From: Oncomelania hupensis
Taxonomy: Eukaryota > Mollusca > Gastropoda > Littorinimorpha > Pomatiopsidae
Direction: 5' to 3'
Length of the DNA: 64,000 nt
NCBI GenBank assembly: GCA_036898135.1
Contig: CM072522.1
Span: 15,404,399 to 15,468,398, forward strand
Below the pieces are notes generated by a model. The model did not search any database and was not told the DNA's origin. It saw only the letters and a list, made by a program, of their open reading frames with translations. Below, piece after piece: positions 11,691-23,991 of this stretch. Numbering within the stretch: the stretch's first letter is position 1; every line of letters starts with the position of its first letter. The translations under genes and the position numbers were made by a program.

Positions 11691-11874
11691 TAAAATGGAC
11701 ATTCAGTCAATGTGTGTTTTGAAGTGGATCAAAATTAAGACAATACACGTATTGACTGGAAATTTTAGTCATTACATGTATTGGCTAGTGGTCACAGTCA
11801 AAACACGAACTGACTGATTTTTTTTAGGCAATACTCGTATTGACTTTATACACAGATTGCCGGTAACATATATA
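11691..11874 (-). repeat. Right inverted arm of near-palindromic 18-mers
   Basis: Reverse complement of the left arm at 8863-9031 over about 170 bp, including the outermost ATATATGTTACCGGCAATC. The 18-mer family recurs at 11706, 11739, 11768, 11797 and 11827, again with a 29-bp step for the last four; one more copy (11674) extends the arm inward. Confidence 0.85.
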
Positions 11875-11892
11875 AGGGGGTATGGTGATGGT

Positions 11893-11956
11893 CCCCTATA
11901 CGCCTATGTGTCCGGGGACGTTAATCTATATAACTAACTAACTAACTAACTCGATT
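11893..11956 (+). mobile_element. SINE-B 3' fragment with (TAAC)n tail
   Basis: CCTATACGCCTATGTGTC and GACGTTAATCTATA parallel the SINE-B 3' body at 8810-8843, and an (ACTA)n tail follows. Confidence 0.6.
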
Positions 11957-11984
11957 CCTTTCATCCATACCTGCGAAACGATCA

Positions 11985-12185
11985 ACGGGGAAGTATCAAG
12001 GAGGGTACAGGTAGGTTACAAGGGGGGTACGGAAGGTATCAAGGGGGTATGGGGAGGTATCAAGTGGGTTCGGGAGGTATCAAGGGGGTATGGTGAGGCA
12101 TCATGGAGTGGGGGGGAGACTAGGAGATATCAGAGGGGGTGGGTATGGTGAGGTATCAAGGGGGATATGGGGAGGTATCATCGTC
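11985..12185 (+). repeat. G-rich minisatellite, ~22-bp unit
   Basis: Degenerate repeats of GGGGGTATGGGGAGGTATCAA make up the stretch, with unit length varying between about 17 and 25 bp. Confidence 0.8.
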
Positions 12186-12322
12186 CAAATGAAACTCGCT
12201 CACAACAGTTGTCTCTGTCTACATTTCAAACAGCAACCTGTTGGCTTGCCAGGGTACAAAAACCACTAGTATGTATATATTCTACTTCACTTTGTCAACA
12301 GTTTTACTGTCACTACATCACC

Positions 12323-12578
12323 TGTGTGAATGAATGAATGAATGAATGAACATTGAGGTTTAACGTCTACACCCACAATTGGCGATATGGCAGACGGGGA
12401 TAACCATCCCAGGGACAGAGGGGTAGGGCCCTAAATCAATACTGAACCACAAGAGCCATCATACTGCTAAAATGGACAGTGAAAATGGCCACATTTTATA
12501 TCGCCCACCACGGGATTCGAACCTGGGTCATCGGTGTGCCAGGCTAACCCTCTACCACTTGAGCTACGGCTTTGCCCC
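12323..12578 (-). mobile_element. SINE-A, near full length
   Basis: Minus-strand copy. On the minus strand it has the tRNA-like head (B box GGTTCGAATCCCG), the body with TGGTTATCCCCGTCTGCCAT, the 3' block GTAGACGTTAAAC and an (ATTC)n tail (plus-strand GAATGAATG at 12327-12349). About 250 bp long. Confidence 0.88.
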
Positions 12579-13265
12579 TCCTCCCCCCCCCCCCTCCCAC
12601 CTGTGTGAATAGGAAAGATGAGCTTATAATTATGTTGCTACAGCTCACAAGGACATACGATTTAGCCTTACATAGGCAAGAGGAAAGAAAAAAATTGACG
12701 AAAGCAGCCTCCATAACTCAGAATAGTTGAAGCCACAATGTATGTGTGAAGTGAGACAATGCGAGGGTCGCAAGCTGGAGGGGTGGAGCCCTTGAACACC
12801 TTATTGGGCAGAATAGTTCATGTCACAATTCATTAATGCAGTGGTGAGCCAATTGCAGGCTCGCCAAGATGTAGGGTGGAGTCTATGTAGCTCGCAAAGC
12901 CATAGGGGTGGAGTCAGGTCTCTAGTTGCGCGATCCAACGCGACACACTCGGCGACATGGTCATGTGACGCTACGTGTGACCAATCGTCTTCAAGATATG
13001 AGTGCGGAAATCTGTCAAGTTGGACTCCCTCTCTCTCCTTCTTAGTAAAAATGTGTTTAGCCCAATACGCACACGCACAGTCAAGTTTATAATTGCATAT
13101 TTGTAAGGACTATGCTCAAACTTAGCCAAAATAGTCTAGGCCTCACGTAGACAGCGTTTTTGCAATAAAATTGTGAGGACTATGGTTGTAAGCCCTCAGA
13201 GCGGAAAAAGTCCTCACAGCGTGGGTGTGCAACATGGCAAAGTCCTTACGAGGGCGTAGGTTCAA
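12579..13265. other. Unassigned stretch
   Basis: Apart from a C run at 12584-12594, I see no domain, transposon end or tandem unit here. Confidence 0.35.

Positions 13266-13267
<2 letters not shown>

Positions 13268-13303
<36 letters not shown>
13268..13303. repeat. (CA)n microsatellite
   Basis: A simple CA dinucleotide run. Confidence 0.95.
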
Positions 13304-13403
13304 TTTTGTAAAAACGACATTCTGATGACTGTTGTGAAAAAAACAGGGATTATTTTGACACACTTTTCATTTCCGTGACATTATTTTGACATTTTCAAAT
13401 TTT

Positions 13404-13480
13404 TGAACCTATCCCTAACCCTAACCCTAACCCCAAACCCTAACCCTAACCCTAACCCTAACCCTTAACCTAACCCTAGG
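13404..13480 (-). repeat. Interstitial telomere-like (CCCTAA)n tract
   Basis: About twelve CCCTAA units with single-base variants, which read TTAGGG on the minus strand, the common metazoan telomere repeat. The tract is internal, far from the satellite, so it is an interstitial telomeric sequence and not a chromosome end. Confidence 0.9.
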
Positions 13481-13608
13481 CCTAAAACAGCTCTAACTCA
13501 GCAGGGAACTATTTTGACGTCAAAATAGGGCGCCCTTCCAAAAAAGTCAAAAGAAACCATGTGGAGTTCCATGAGTGTGTCACTGTAACGTCGTTTCTAC
13601 ATGCCCAC

Positions 13609-14032
<424 letters not shown>

Positions 14033-15153
14033 TTTTCCCCCTGTGGGGGTGCCGGGGGTTTCAGTATAAATAGTATTTCCACTTTCTGCCAATTTAGTGC
14101 TTTAAATTCCCACTGTCGCTGTCTTTCTCCATTGTTTTTTCTCATTCCTACTCTGTTCTATTAATCTACTATACTATCTTCTTCTTCGCTAGACCAGTCA
14201 CCTACCTCTTTTCTTAAAATCTCTTCCAGGACAAAACTCCTCATTTGCCTTGAGGTCTGTTGAATCAGCTTGGGAATATTGGATGCTTTCTGCCAAATGG
14301 CCACTGGGGCTTTCTATGATGTTATTATTTGGCAATGTAGGCATTTTATATGTATGTGTTTTGTTGATATTCTATAATGATGTTTATGTTCTATTTTGTA
14401 TTCTGTTTTGTTTTTGTAAACGGGGGTTCGATAAATTAGAGTATAGCCTCAGCTTTCCTGCGTGGGATGTCTTTATTGTAAAATGACCAGCTGGTGGAGT
14501 GCCTTCAGTGTTACCACTAGGGTATTTCAGCAGATCTTGTATGCGGATCCCACCGTTGGGGTGCCGGGGGTTTCAGTATAAATAGTATCCCCACTTTCTG
14601 TAAATTTAGTGCATTAAATTCCCACTGTCGCTGTCTTTCCCATTTGCTCTTTCTCATTCCTGCTCTGTTCTATCAATCTGCTATACTATTTTCTTCTTCG
14701 CTAGGCCAGTCACCTACCTTTTTTCTTGAAAACTCTTCTTCCGGGACAAGACTCCTTATTTGTGTATGAGGTCTGTTGGTTCAGCTTGGGAATATTGGAC
14801 GCTTTCTGCCAGGTGGTCTCTAGGGCTTCCTATGATGTTATTATTTAGCAATGTAGGCATTTTATATGTATGTGTTTTGTTGATAATTTATAATGATGTT
14901 TGTATTCTATTTTGTTTTTGTAAACGGGAGTTCGATAAATTAGAGTACAGCCTCAGCGTCCACTGCGTGGGATGTCTTTATTGTAAAGTGACTGGCTGGT
15001 GGAGAGCTTTCAGTTTTACCACTAGGGTTGTTTCGGCAGATCTTTTATGCGGATCAGGGGTGAGTCCTCTTTCAGCGAAGTCGTGGTCTTGATTTTGTGG
15101 TCTTCATTTGGCTCTTTGCAGTCCGCTGGACCCTGTAAGCAATGAATAACTAA
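14033..15153 (+). mobile_element. R600 head-to-tail dimer in one target duplication
   Basis: Two R600 copies follow each other directly: copy A 14033-14552 and copy B 14553-15153. A begins with the GC hairpin CCCCCTGTGGGGG and stops about 70 bp short of the normal 3' end at TGCGGATC; B starts at its own 5' hairpin region and is complete to the tail AATAACTAA. The pair is bracketed by CTGTACAG at 14025-14032 and 15154-15161, each followed by a TTTT run. No direct repeat is seen at the internal junction. Short open frames in the two copies are alike only because the DNA is alike. Confidence 0.8.
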
Positions 15154-15431
15154 CTGTACAGATTTTAATTTTATTGTTCCGTCATGAATGTAGGTATATA
15201 TGCGTAGGTTTATATGTATCTATGTGTGGGTGTGTTGATTCTCTCATTTATTTTAAAGCTATTTAGTATGAATGCATTGATTGGTAGTCACTTTGATGAA
15301 GTTTTCAATCCAATGTTATCTATGACTGTATGAGTAGTGTTAAAATAGTTTAGTGGATGCATGATTTCAAATCAGAAAATGTTGTAACTATATATATTTA
15401 ATAGTTATGCGAACTTATCTTATGTGCCATT
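15154..15431. other. Spacer between R600 clusters
   Basis: AT-rich unique-looking DNA; no feature beyond the target duplications at its two ends. Confidence 0.5.
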
Positions 15432-16600
15432 CTCCCCCCCCCCCTTCCCACCCCCCACTGTCGCCGTCTTTCTCCTTTGTTCTTTTTTCATTCCTACTCT
15501 GTTCTAGCAATATACTATACTATCTTCTTCTTCGCTAGACCAGTCACCTACCTTTTTTTTCTTGAAAACTTCCAGGACAAAACTCCTCATTTGTGTGTGA
15601 GGTCTGTTGGATCAGCTTGGGAATATTAAATGTTTTCTGCCAAAATGGTCACTGGGGCTTCCTGTGATGATATTATTTGGCAATGTAGGCATTTTATATG
15701 TAGGTGTTTTGTTGATATTCTATAATGATGTTTGTATTCTGTTTTGTTTTTGTAAACTGGGGTTCGATAAATTAGAGTATGGCCTCGGCGTCCCCTGCGT
15801 GGGATGTCTTTATTGTAAAATGACCGGCTGGTAGATTGCCTTCAGTGTTACCACTAGGGTTGTTTCGGCAGATCTTTTATGCGGATCAGGGGTGGGTCCT
15901 CTTTCACTTTTCTGGTCCTGATTTGGCTTGGAAGAGTCCGCTGGACCTAAAGCAATAACCATGTAATGTAATGTAATGCTATCTACCTTTTTTTCTTTAA
16001 AACTCTTCCGGGACAAGACTCCTTATTTGTGTGCGAGGTCCATTGGATCAGGTTGGGAATATTGGACGCTTTCTGCCAGGTGGTCACTAGAGCTTCCTAT
16101 GATGTTATTATTTAGCAATGTAGGCATTTTATATGTATGTGTTTTGTTGATAATGACGTTTGTATTCTTTTTTGTTTTTGTAAACGGGGGTTCGATAAAA
16201 TAGAGTATAGCCTCAGCGTCCCCTGCGTGGGATGTCTTTATTGTAAAGTGACTGGCTGGTGGAGAGCATTCAGTTTTACCACTAGGGTTCTTTCAGCAGA
16301 TCTTTTATGCGGATCGGGGGTTGTGCGGTCCTGATTTGGCTCGGAAGAGTCCGCTGGACCTAAAGCAATAATCATATAAATTAATGTTTGGTAAATTAGA
16401 GTATAGCCTCAGCGTCCCATGCTTGGGATGTCTTTATTGTAAAGTGACTGCCTTCAGTGTTACCACTAGGGTTGTTTCGGCAGATTCTTTATGCGGATCA
16501 GGGGTGAGTCCTCTTTTAGCGAAGTTGTGGTCTTGATTTTGTTGTCCTGGATCGGCTCTTTGCAGTCCGCTGGACCCTGTAAGCAATGAATAACTAACTA
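15432..16600 (+). mobile_element. R600 head-to-tail trimer in one target duplication
   Basis: Three R600 copies are joined in series: C (about 15450-15985, tail GTAATGTAATGTAATG), D (about 15986-16384, 5'-truncated, starting within the CTACCTTTTT block) and E (about 16385-16600, more strongly 5'-truncated). The exact 12-bp repeat TTATGTGCCATT at 15420-15431 and 16601-16612 encloses all three, and none is found between the copies. C and D end with the CTCGGAAGAGTCCGCTGG type of 3' end, E with the CTCTTTGCAGTCCGCTGG type, so two subfamilies are mixed in one insertion. Confidence 0.85.
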
Positions 16601-16612
16601 TTATGTGCCATT

Positions 16613-16957
16613 ATCCTTGAGGAGGAGGTGAATAAAATCTATAAAATTTGGACAATATAAAATGTGACTTTGTGTTGTGTTTCTCAATAAATAATTTTTT
16701 TCTTTCTTTCTCTCTCTTTTAATTTAGCACTTACAGAATCATAGAGTGAATTATGGTACTGACAAACAATGATATTCACTGTTTGTAACCCCTTGAGTGC
16801 CTCGGTATTACATGCCAAATGTCGATTCAGCCCCGCTGCTTTAATCTGTGTAATTCGAGTTCGTATCCAAGAATCCCATTCACTCAAGAACAAGGCTGAG
16901 CCGACGTTATATAATGCAATACAATTGTCAGGTTTGCATTTTATAATTGAAATATAG
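16613..16957. other. Unassigned stretch
   Basis: No gene was recognised. It ends in AAATATAG (16950-16957), which is repeated at 18509-18516 beyond the RTE-like LINE tail and is a probable target duplication. Confidence 0.4.
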
Positions 16958-17910
16958 TGCCATCGGAAACTGGTTCAGAGCAACAATTGGTGTGCGTCAA
17001 GGATGCTTACTCTCTCCAACACTCTTCAGCATCTTCCTAGAGCGCATCATGTTAGATGCCCTTGCAGATCATGAAGTCACAGTCAGCATAGGGGGTAGAG
17101 TAATCTCCAACCTTCGCTTTGCGGATGACATTGATGGATTGGCTGGAGAGGAACAAGAACTTGAACAGCTGGTACAGAGGCTTGACACCACCTCCAGAGC
17201 CTATGGAATGGAAATAAGTGCAGAGAAGACCAAAATGATGACCCACAACACCAATGGCATCAACACGGACATGAAAGTCCAAGGCCAATCCCTCAACACA
17301 GTGCATAGCTTCAAATATTTAGGAGCCATTGTATCAGACAATGGGTCCCGACAAGAAGTTTTCTCCAGGATCGCACAAACTGCTGCCCTGGCAAGGTTGA
17401 AACCCATTTGGAAAGAGAGGACCATCAGTCTACATTCCAAGGTAAGGCTGCTGCACACCCTTGTCATCTCCATCTTCCTATACGCTTGCGAAACATGGAC
17501 CCTCACAGCAGGTCTTCAACGAAGAATACAAAGCATGGAGATGAGGTGCTACAGAACACTTCTGGGCATTTCCTAAACCTGCATATCACCACCGACGAAG
17601 TCCGACAGACCATCACACAAGCCATTGGACAACACGATGACCTGCTCACAATGTTGAAGAAACGGAAACTCCGATGGTGTGGCCACGTCACCAGATCATC
17701 AGGCCTTGCAAAGACCATCCTGCAAGGCATAGTGCAAGGAGGTAGAAAAAGAGGGAGACGGAAAAAGAGGTGGGAGGACAACATTCGAGAATGGACTGAC
17801 TTGACACTGAGCGAAGCCCTCAGGGATGCCGAGGACAGAGAAAGATGGAGTACACTGGTTAAACGATGTGGTGCCCCTACGGCCTCCGAGTTACAGGATA
17901 GGATAGGATT
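16958..17910 (+). pseudogene. RTE-like LINE, 5'-truncated reverse transcriptase
   Basis: The frame from 16958 to 17575 encodes the second half of a reverse transcriptase: GVRQGCLLSPTLF, then the catalytic FADD box (about 17119), then the KTKMM and FKYLGAIVSD blocks and YACETWTL. A frameshift near 17560 moves to a frame reading GHVTRSSGLAKTI and RGRRKKRWEDNIREW, a C-terminal signature I associate with RTE-type LINEs. The endonuclease and the first half of the RT are missing. The element ends in a (GGATA)n tail. That tail is interrupted by R600 copy F and resumes at 18487. AAATATAG on both outer sides is the probable target duplication. Dead copy. Confidence 0.85.
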
Positions 17911-18486
17911 ACATTACATTACATGATTATTGCTTTAGGTCCAGCGGACTCTTCCGAGCCAAATGAGGACCAGACAACCCCTGATCCGCATAAAAGATCT
18001 GCTGAAACAACCCTAGTGGTAAAACTGAAAGCTCTCCACCAGCCAGTCACTTTACAATAAAAACATCCCACGCAGGGGACGCTGAGGCTGTACTCTAATT
18101 TATTGAACCCCCGTTTACAAAATCAAAATAGAATACAAACATCATTATCAATTATCAACAAAACACATACATATAAAATGCCTACATTACTAAATAATAA
18201 CATCATAGGAAGCCCTAGTGACCACCTGGCAGAAAGCGTCCAATATTCCCAAGCCGATCCAACAGACCTCATACACAAATAAGAAGTCTTGTCCCGGAAG
18301 AGTTTTCAAGAAAAAAGGTAGGTGACTGGTCTAGCGAAGAAGAAGATAGTATAGCAGATTGATAGAACAGAGCAGAAATGAGAAAGAGCAAATGAGAAAG
18401 ACAGCGACAGTGGGAATTTAAAGCACTAAATTTCAAGAAAGTGGGGATTCTATTTATACTGAAACCCCCGGCACCCCAACGGGGGT
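17911..18486 (-). mobile_element. R600 copy inserted in the LINE's (GGATA)n tail
   Basis: Single, nearly full-length reverse-strand copy with a (GTAAT)n tail next to 17911 and the CCCCCGTTGGGG hairpin at the other end. Both sides carry ATAGGATAGGAT (17898-17909 and from 18487), matching insertion into the LINE tail. It is therefore younger than the LINE. Confidence 0.85.
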
Positions 18487-18516
18487 ATAGGATAGGATAG
18501 GATAGTTAAAATATAG

Positions 18517-19130
18517 CACTTTATAAAACAGTGAATATAGACCTAATTTCAGAAGACAGATTCTGTTTTACAAACCTGCAACAGCCTTCTCATGACAAAC
18601 AGCAGAGGACGAGAATGAAAACAATGGATTAACACATAGTACAATACATGAATAGAACTAGACTATAACAATCATTTTATTTATTCTCTCAAACATTCCC
18701 TCTTCAGACTGATGATTTTCACTGCAGTAATATTTCAAGTACACAAAATAATAATTCAAAGTGCAACCTCCCAACCAAACCTTTCGCTCTTAAAAAAAAA
18801 CCCTTATAATATTTATTTATATTCTATAACATAAATAGGGAAAAACAAAACTTCCAGTCAAGTCAAGTCAAGAAATCTTTATTCCACAAGAACAAGGGAA
18901 AATTTGTCATGTCACAGTGCATACATGGCAAAAATGAAAAAAAAAAATTCAATAACAAGACAATAAAACACCCCTCTCCTCAGTACAACAGCAAGCTAAA
19001 TACAATCTCTCTTTCTTTCTCTCTCTCTCGCACGCACACACATACACACACACAGTATGTGCATGCAATTGCGCAAACATAAAACAATGAAAGTACCAGA
19101 CATATTTTTTTTTGTAATCTTTTTTTAGTA
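18517..19130. other. Unassigned stretch
   Basis: AT-rich with an imperfect AAGTCAAGTCAAG run near 18858 and a CT/CA-rich run at 19000-19055. No gene is visible. Confidence 0.4.
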
Positions 19131-19329
19131 ATGTACACCCACCATTGGCGATATGGCAGACGTGGATAACCATCCCAGGGAACAAGGGGTAGGAACCTGA
19201 ATCAACACTGAACCACCAGAGCAATCATACTACTTAACTGGACACATTTTATATCACCCACCACGGGATTAGAACCTGGGTCATCGGTGTGCCAGGCGAA
19301 CGCTCTACCACTTGAGCTACGGCGGTGGG
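19131..19329 (-). mobile_element. SINE-A copy
   Basis: Reverse-strand copy with tRNA-like head at the right end (CCTACCACT-type head opposite 19300-19325) and the conserved TGGTTATCCACGTCTGCCAT block; the tail is short. Confidence 0.85.
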
Positions 19330-19354
19330 ACATTAGTAATGTATACTTTGTTAA

Positions 19355-19925
19355 TACAGCAAGAAGCCGCTGGCTAGCTGTCTGCTGGTCTATACATTAT
19401 TACTACAGCAAGAAGCCACTGGCTAGCTGTCTGCTGGTCTATACATTATTACTACAGCAAGAAGCCGCTGGCTAGCTGTCTGCTGGTCTATACATTATTA
19501 CTACAGCAAGAAGCCACTGGCTAGCCGTCTGCTGGTCTGTACATTATTACTACAGCAAGAAGCCACTGGCTAGCTGTCTGCTGGTCTATACATTATTACT
19601 ACAGCAAGAAGCCACTGGCTGGCTGTCTGCTGGTCTATACATTATTACTACAGCAAGAAGCCGCTGGCTGGCTGTCTGCTGGTCTATACATTATTACTAC
19701 AGCAAGAAGACACTGGCTAGCTGTCTGCTGGTCTATACATTATTACTACAGCAAGAAGCCACTCTAGCTGTCTGCTGGTCTATACATTATTACTACAGCA
19801 AGAAGCCACTCTAGCTGTCTGCTGGTCTATACATTATTACTACAGCAAGAAGCCACTCTAGCTGTCTGCTGGTCTATACATTATTACTACAGCAAGAAGC
19901 CGCTGGCTAGCTGTCTGCTGGTCTC
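19355..19925 (+). repeat. 49-bp minisatellite, about 12 units
   Basis: Units begin TACAGCAAGAAGCC at 19355, 19404, 19453, 19502 and 19551, exactly 49 bp apart, and continue to 19925. Three consecutive late units share a small GGC-region deletion (CCACTCTAGC), showing recent local amplification of a variant. No frame stays meaningful. Confidence 0.95.
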
Positions 19926-20065
19926 CACACTCCATCTCCCTACCCCCACCCATCCTCATGCCTCCATAATTGTTGTATAAATAACGTTGACTAAGGTATA
20001 AACCTACATCACAGTTACTTGTTCATCTATGAACAACCAGTCATAACAACTACAAACACACACTT

Positions 20066-20653
20066 CCCCTGTGGGGGTGCCGGGGGTTTCAGTATAAATA
20101 GTATCCCCGCTTCCTGGAAATTTAGTGATTTAAATTCCCACTGTCACTGTCTTTCTCCTTTGTTCTTTCTCATTCCTACTCTGTTCTATCAATCTACTAT
20201 ACTATCTTCTTCGCTAGACCAGTCACCTATTTTTTTTTCTTGAAAACTCTTCCGGGACAAAACTCCTCATTAATTTTTGTGTGTGAGGTCTGTTGGATCA
20301 GCTTGGGAATATTGGACACTTTCTGCCAAATGATCACTGGGGCTTCCTATGATGTTATTATTTGGCAATGTAGGCATTTTATTTGAATGTGTTTTGTTGA
20401 TATTGTATAATGATGTTTGTATTTTATTTTGTTTTTGTAAACAGGGGTTCTATAAATTAGAGTATAGCCTCAGCGTCCCCTGCGTGGGATGTCTTTATTG
20501 TAAAGTGACCGGCTGGTAGATTGCCTTCAGTGTTACCACTAGGGTTGTTTCGGCAGATCTTTTATGCGGATCAGGGGTGCGTCCTTTTTCACTTCTCTGG
20601 TCCTGATTTCGCTCGGAAGAGTCCGCTGGACCTAAAGCAATAACCATGTAATG
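20066..20653 (+). mobile_element. R600 copy forming the 5' half of a chimeric insertion
   Basis: Complete R600 from CCCCTGTGGGGG to the tail ACCATGTAATG. It joins without any spacer to a truncated Rex1-like LINE. The 18-bp target repeat AACTACAAACACACACTT lies before R600 (20048-20065) and again only after the LINE tail (26380-26397), so both parts entered together. Confidence 0.88.
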
Positions 20654-20972
20654 TGCACTGCAGTTGATTTCGCCTGATGCCCCTAATTTTGTTCTTGGCG
20701 ATTTTAATCATTGTGACTTGCGCAGTTGTCTCCCTTCATTCAAACAGTTTGTCACAGTCAACACACGGGAAGATGCTATACTTGACTGTTGCTATGGCAA
20801 CATTCCCCATGCATATAAATCTTTTCAGCTCCCTAAAATCGGACTATCCGATCACGACTCTGTACATTTGATCCCTTCATATAAACCTAAAATACTAACT
20901 GAGTCTGTCGTTGCCAAAACTGTAAAAGTATGGTCGGATGATTGTGTTAAGCAATTGCAGGGTTGTTTCGAT

Positions 20973-23900
20973 TGAACTTGAACTTGAACTTGAACTTGAA
21001 ATTTTTCTATGGTGTAGGCCATAGATGGCCTTTACATAGTTCCTGGGTTATTCTAACAAACTGTCATTAGTATTGTGCGCTGCGCGTGGTGGCTCCAAAT
21101 ACTAATGGTAGCAAGTTGGGTCATAGAGGGTGGGGAGGGAAAGCCAGTGTGCATCCAGCCTGCCCTTAAAAGCATTAACCGAGGGGGCTTCAACAACACT
21201 CTGTGGTAGAGAGTTCCAGGTTGAGATCACTCGGTTTGAAAAGAAGTGACCACGAATGTTCAATCGGAACCTGTTCTTTTGGAGCTTTAGAGTGGTTCCT
21301 CTCAGTCCTAAGTCGGCAGGGGGGTGCTCGAAGCCAGGCCGCTGGGTACAGTACATCCCATGAAGGTATTTGTAGAAATCAATCATGTCACCTCGACATC
21401 GACGGTGCTCAAGGCTTGGCAGGCTTAGGCTTTTGAGTCTTTCTGAATAAGGTTTCTCTTTCAATGAGGGCAATAGTTTGGTGGCCCGCCTCTGAACATC
21501 CTCCAATTCACGGCAAAGTTGTTTTAGTTGTGGATTCCAGACTGATTGACCATATTCCAGGCTAGGACGCACAAGGCTTGTGTATAGAGATACAAGTACT
21601 TTGTCAGTCAAATTGGTGAAGGAGCGTCGGATTATACCTAAGGTTCTGTTTGCCTTGGCCGTGCACTGATGAACGTGTTGTTTAAATGACAACTTGTTGT
21701 CTATAGTAATACCCAGGTCTTTCTCCGACTCATTTTCCGCCAGTTGAAAAGTGCAATCCAAGCCATTAGCATCTTTTGATGTCATGAAGTATCGTGCCTC
21801 CGTCTTTTTTGCACCGAGTTTCAGGACGCTGCATTTTTGCGGGTGAAACCTCAATAACCAGTCATCTGACCACTTCTGAAGGGTGTTGATATCCTTCTGC
21901 AATTCACTGGGGGCACCGAGTATGTCGCTTCTCCTGTAGATCTTTGTATCATCAGCGAACATTTTTACAGATGAACTGACGTTGGCAGGTAAGTCGTTGA
22001 TGAAAACAACAAAGAGCAGCGGTCCAAGACAGCTTCCTTGTGGAATCCCACTGTAAACGGCAGCTTCGCTTGATTGTGTACCATTTATGTTAACTCGCTG
22101 AAAACGATCACGCAAGAACGCTCTGATCCAGGAAAGGACATAACCGCTCACGCCATATGCTTGGAGTTTAAGTATGAGTCTTTGATGTGGCACGGTGTCA
22201 AACGCTTTCTGAAAGTCTGTGTAAATGGCATCTATACTGCCGCCCTCGTCCAAAATTTCAGTCCATTCATCGAGAGTCTCAAGCAATTGTGTCGTACAAG
22301 AACGCCCGGAGACGAATCCATGTTGCTCTTTACAGATAAGGTTATTCACTTGTAGATGGGTCGTGACTTTGTTACGTACAATTTTTTCCATGCACTTGCA
22401 TACTATCGGTGTCAAACTTACAGGCCTATAGTTACTAGCATCACATCTACTTCCCTTCTTAAAGATGGGTGTAATAATTGCTTGACGCCAATCTTCTGGA
22501 ATATCACCAACCTCCAATGACAGTCTGAACAAGTGGCAGATGGGCTTAGCGAGGGCACTAGAAGCTTTTACCAGGATGAGCGGACTGATACCATCAGGAC
22601 CGGATGCCTTGTTGATCTGAAGGCTTGCTAATACTTTGCGAACATCCTCTTCCTCAATGGAAAAATTCTCGAGAACTTGATCGCAGGTGACTGATGGTGG
22701 CGATGGGAGAGGGCCTGAATCTTCTTTGGTAAACACACTCTGAAAAAATGAATTCAGCAGCTCAGCCTTCTCCAAATCACTAGTTGTTTTGGTGCCATCT
22801 GGTTTTTTAAGATCTGATACACCTGTTCGGGTCATTGTTTTTGATTTCACAAAGGCCCAAAAAGCCTTTGGGTTTTTCTTTGCTTCCTTGGCAACATTTT
22901 CTTCTTGTTTCTTTTGTGCTACACGACATTTTTTCCTCGCCTGGTTTCTCGCTTGAATGTAAATTTGATAGTCAGTACTTGTACGCGTTTGAAGCCACCT
23001 TCTGAAGAGCTGATGTTTTTTGCGGACCATTGCTAGTGTTTCTGTATCCATCCATCCCTTACCTCTGGGTCCTGAAATTATCTTAATAGGTGTTGAATTT
23101 TTGACTGCTGTGTTTATTCTATCTTTAATGCAAGTCCAGACATCATTGACAGATAGTCCGGAAAGTTCAACATCCCAGTTTACTGCTTCCAACTCTTGGT
23201 TCAGAGACACAAAGTCACACTTTTTAAAGTTAAAGCAAGTTCGGATGGGCGTAGTGATGTACGCAAGGTTCATGTTTATAAACAGCGAACAGTGATCACT
23301 TTTACCAATGCCTGCAGTAGTAGTAATATCATTTATCATATCATCACGATTTGTGAAGACTAGATCTAACACATTTTCTTGCTGACCTTCACGATAGCGA
23401 GTAGGTTGCTTTTGATGCTGCAGCAGAAAGGCATCTTTAGATGCCTTTAAAAAAAGGGTTGCTGGGTGCTCTGGTCCTGCCTCACTTATTTCATCGGTCC
23501 AATCCAGCTCTGGAAAGTTAAAGTCCCCCATAATGAGGAGGTGGGACGCCTTCCTATCTGCTGCTTGCTGCAAGACTTTATTAAGTTTAGCTGTGCTATC
23601 TACAGAGCTGTTGGGGCTCCTGTAAAACAAACCAATGAGAAGTTGCTCATGATCCGACAGTCGGCATTCAACAAATACGAACTCCTCAAAGTCACTAGCC
23701 GATACCTCACATGCAGACGGTCGTAGATCCTCTTTCACATATAAAGCAATTCCTCTACCTGGTTTGGCTAAGTTATGGAAAACTTCATATCCTTTGAACG
23801 CAATTTCACATTCTTCAATCGTAGATTTACTATTCTTTGGCTTCACCTCAGTGATACCTAGAACCGCCGGCCTGTGGGAGTCTATCAATGCTTGAATTTC

Positions 23901-23991
23901 AACTCTCTTATTCAACATTTGATCAACGTTACTATATATACAAGAGCAGTTATTTACATTACCAGACGTAGAGGCACCGTGGTTAAAAACA
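20973..23991 (-). mobile_element. CR1-like LINE nested in the Rex1-like LINE
   Basis: On the minus strand the element runs from the break near 23991 to a (TTCAAG)n tail at about 20974-21000. Its 3' UTR holds the hairpin GGCCATCTATGGCC near 21020-21036. The host LINE's frame is interrupted between GAT at 20970-20972 and GATTG at 23992; the shared GATTG may be a short target duplication. It is 5'-truncated: ORF1 and the start of ORF2 are absent. Confidence 0.9.

Noticed and set aside
14033..14060. R600 as a solo LTR starting TGTGGGGG with a TATAAATA box
   Set aside because: The 3' ends carry variable short-repeat tails and target duplications of 12-18 bp with 5' truncation, all features of target-primed reverse transcription and not LTR integration.
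14250..16334. Similar short proteins in R600 copies (GNVGILYVCVLL-like)
   Set aside because: The frames differ in start, end and frameshifts among copies; similarity comes from the repeat, not from selection on protein.
18709..18730. Hammerhead-ribozyme-like CTGATGA
   Set aside because: The GAAA core half and flanking stems are not found at a suitable distance.
19355..19925. CRISPR-like spacing in the 49-bp repeats
   Set aside because: Units are contiguous without unique spacers, and the genome is eukaryotic.
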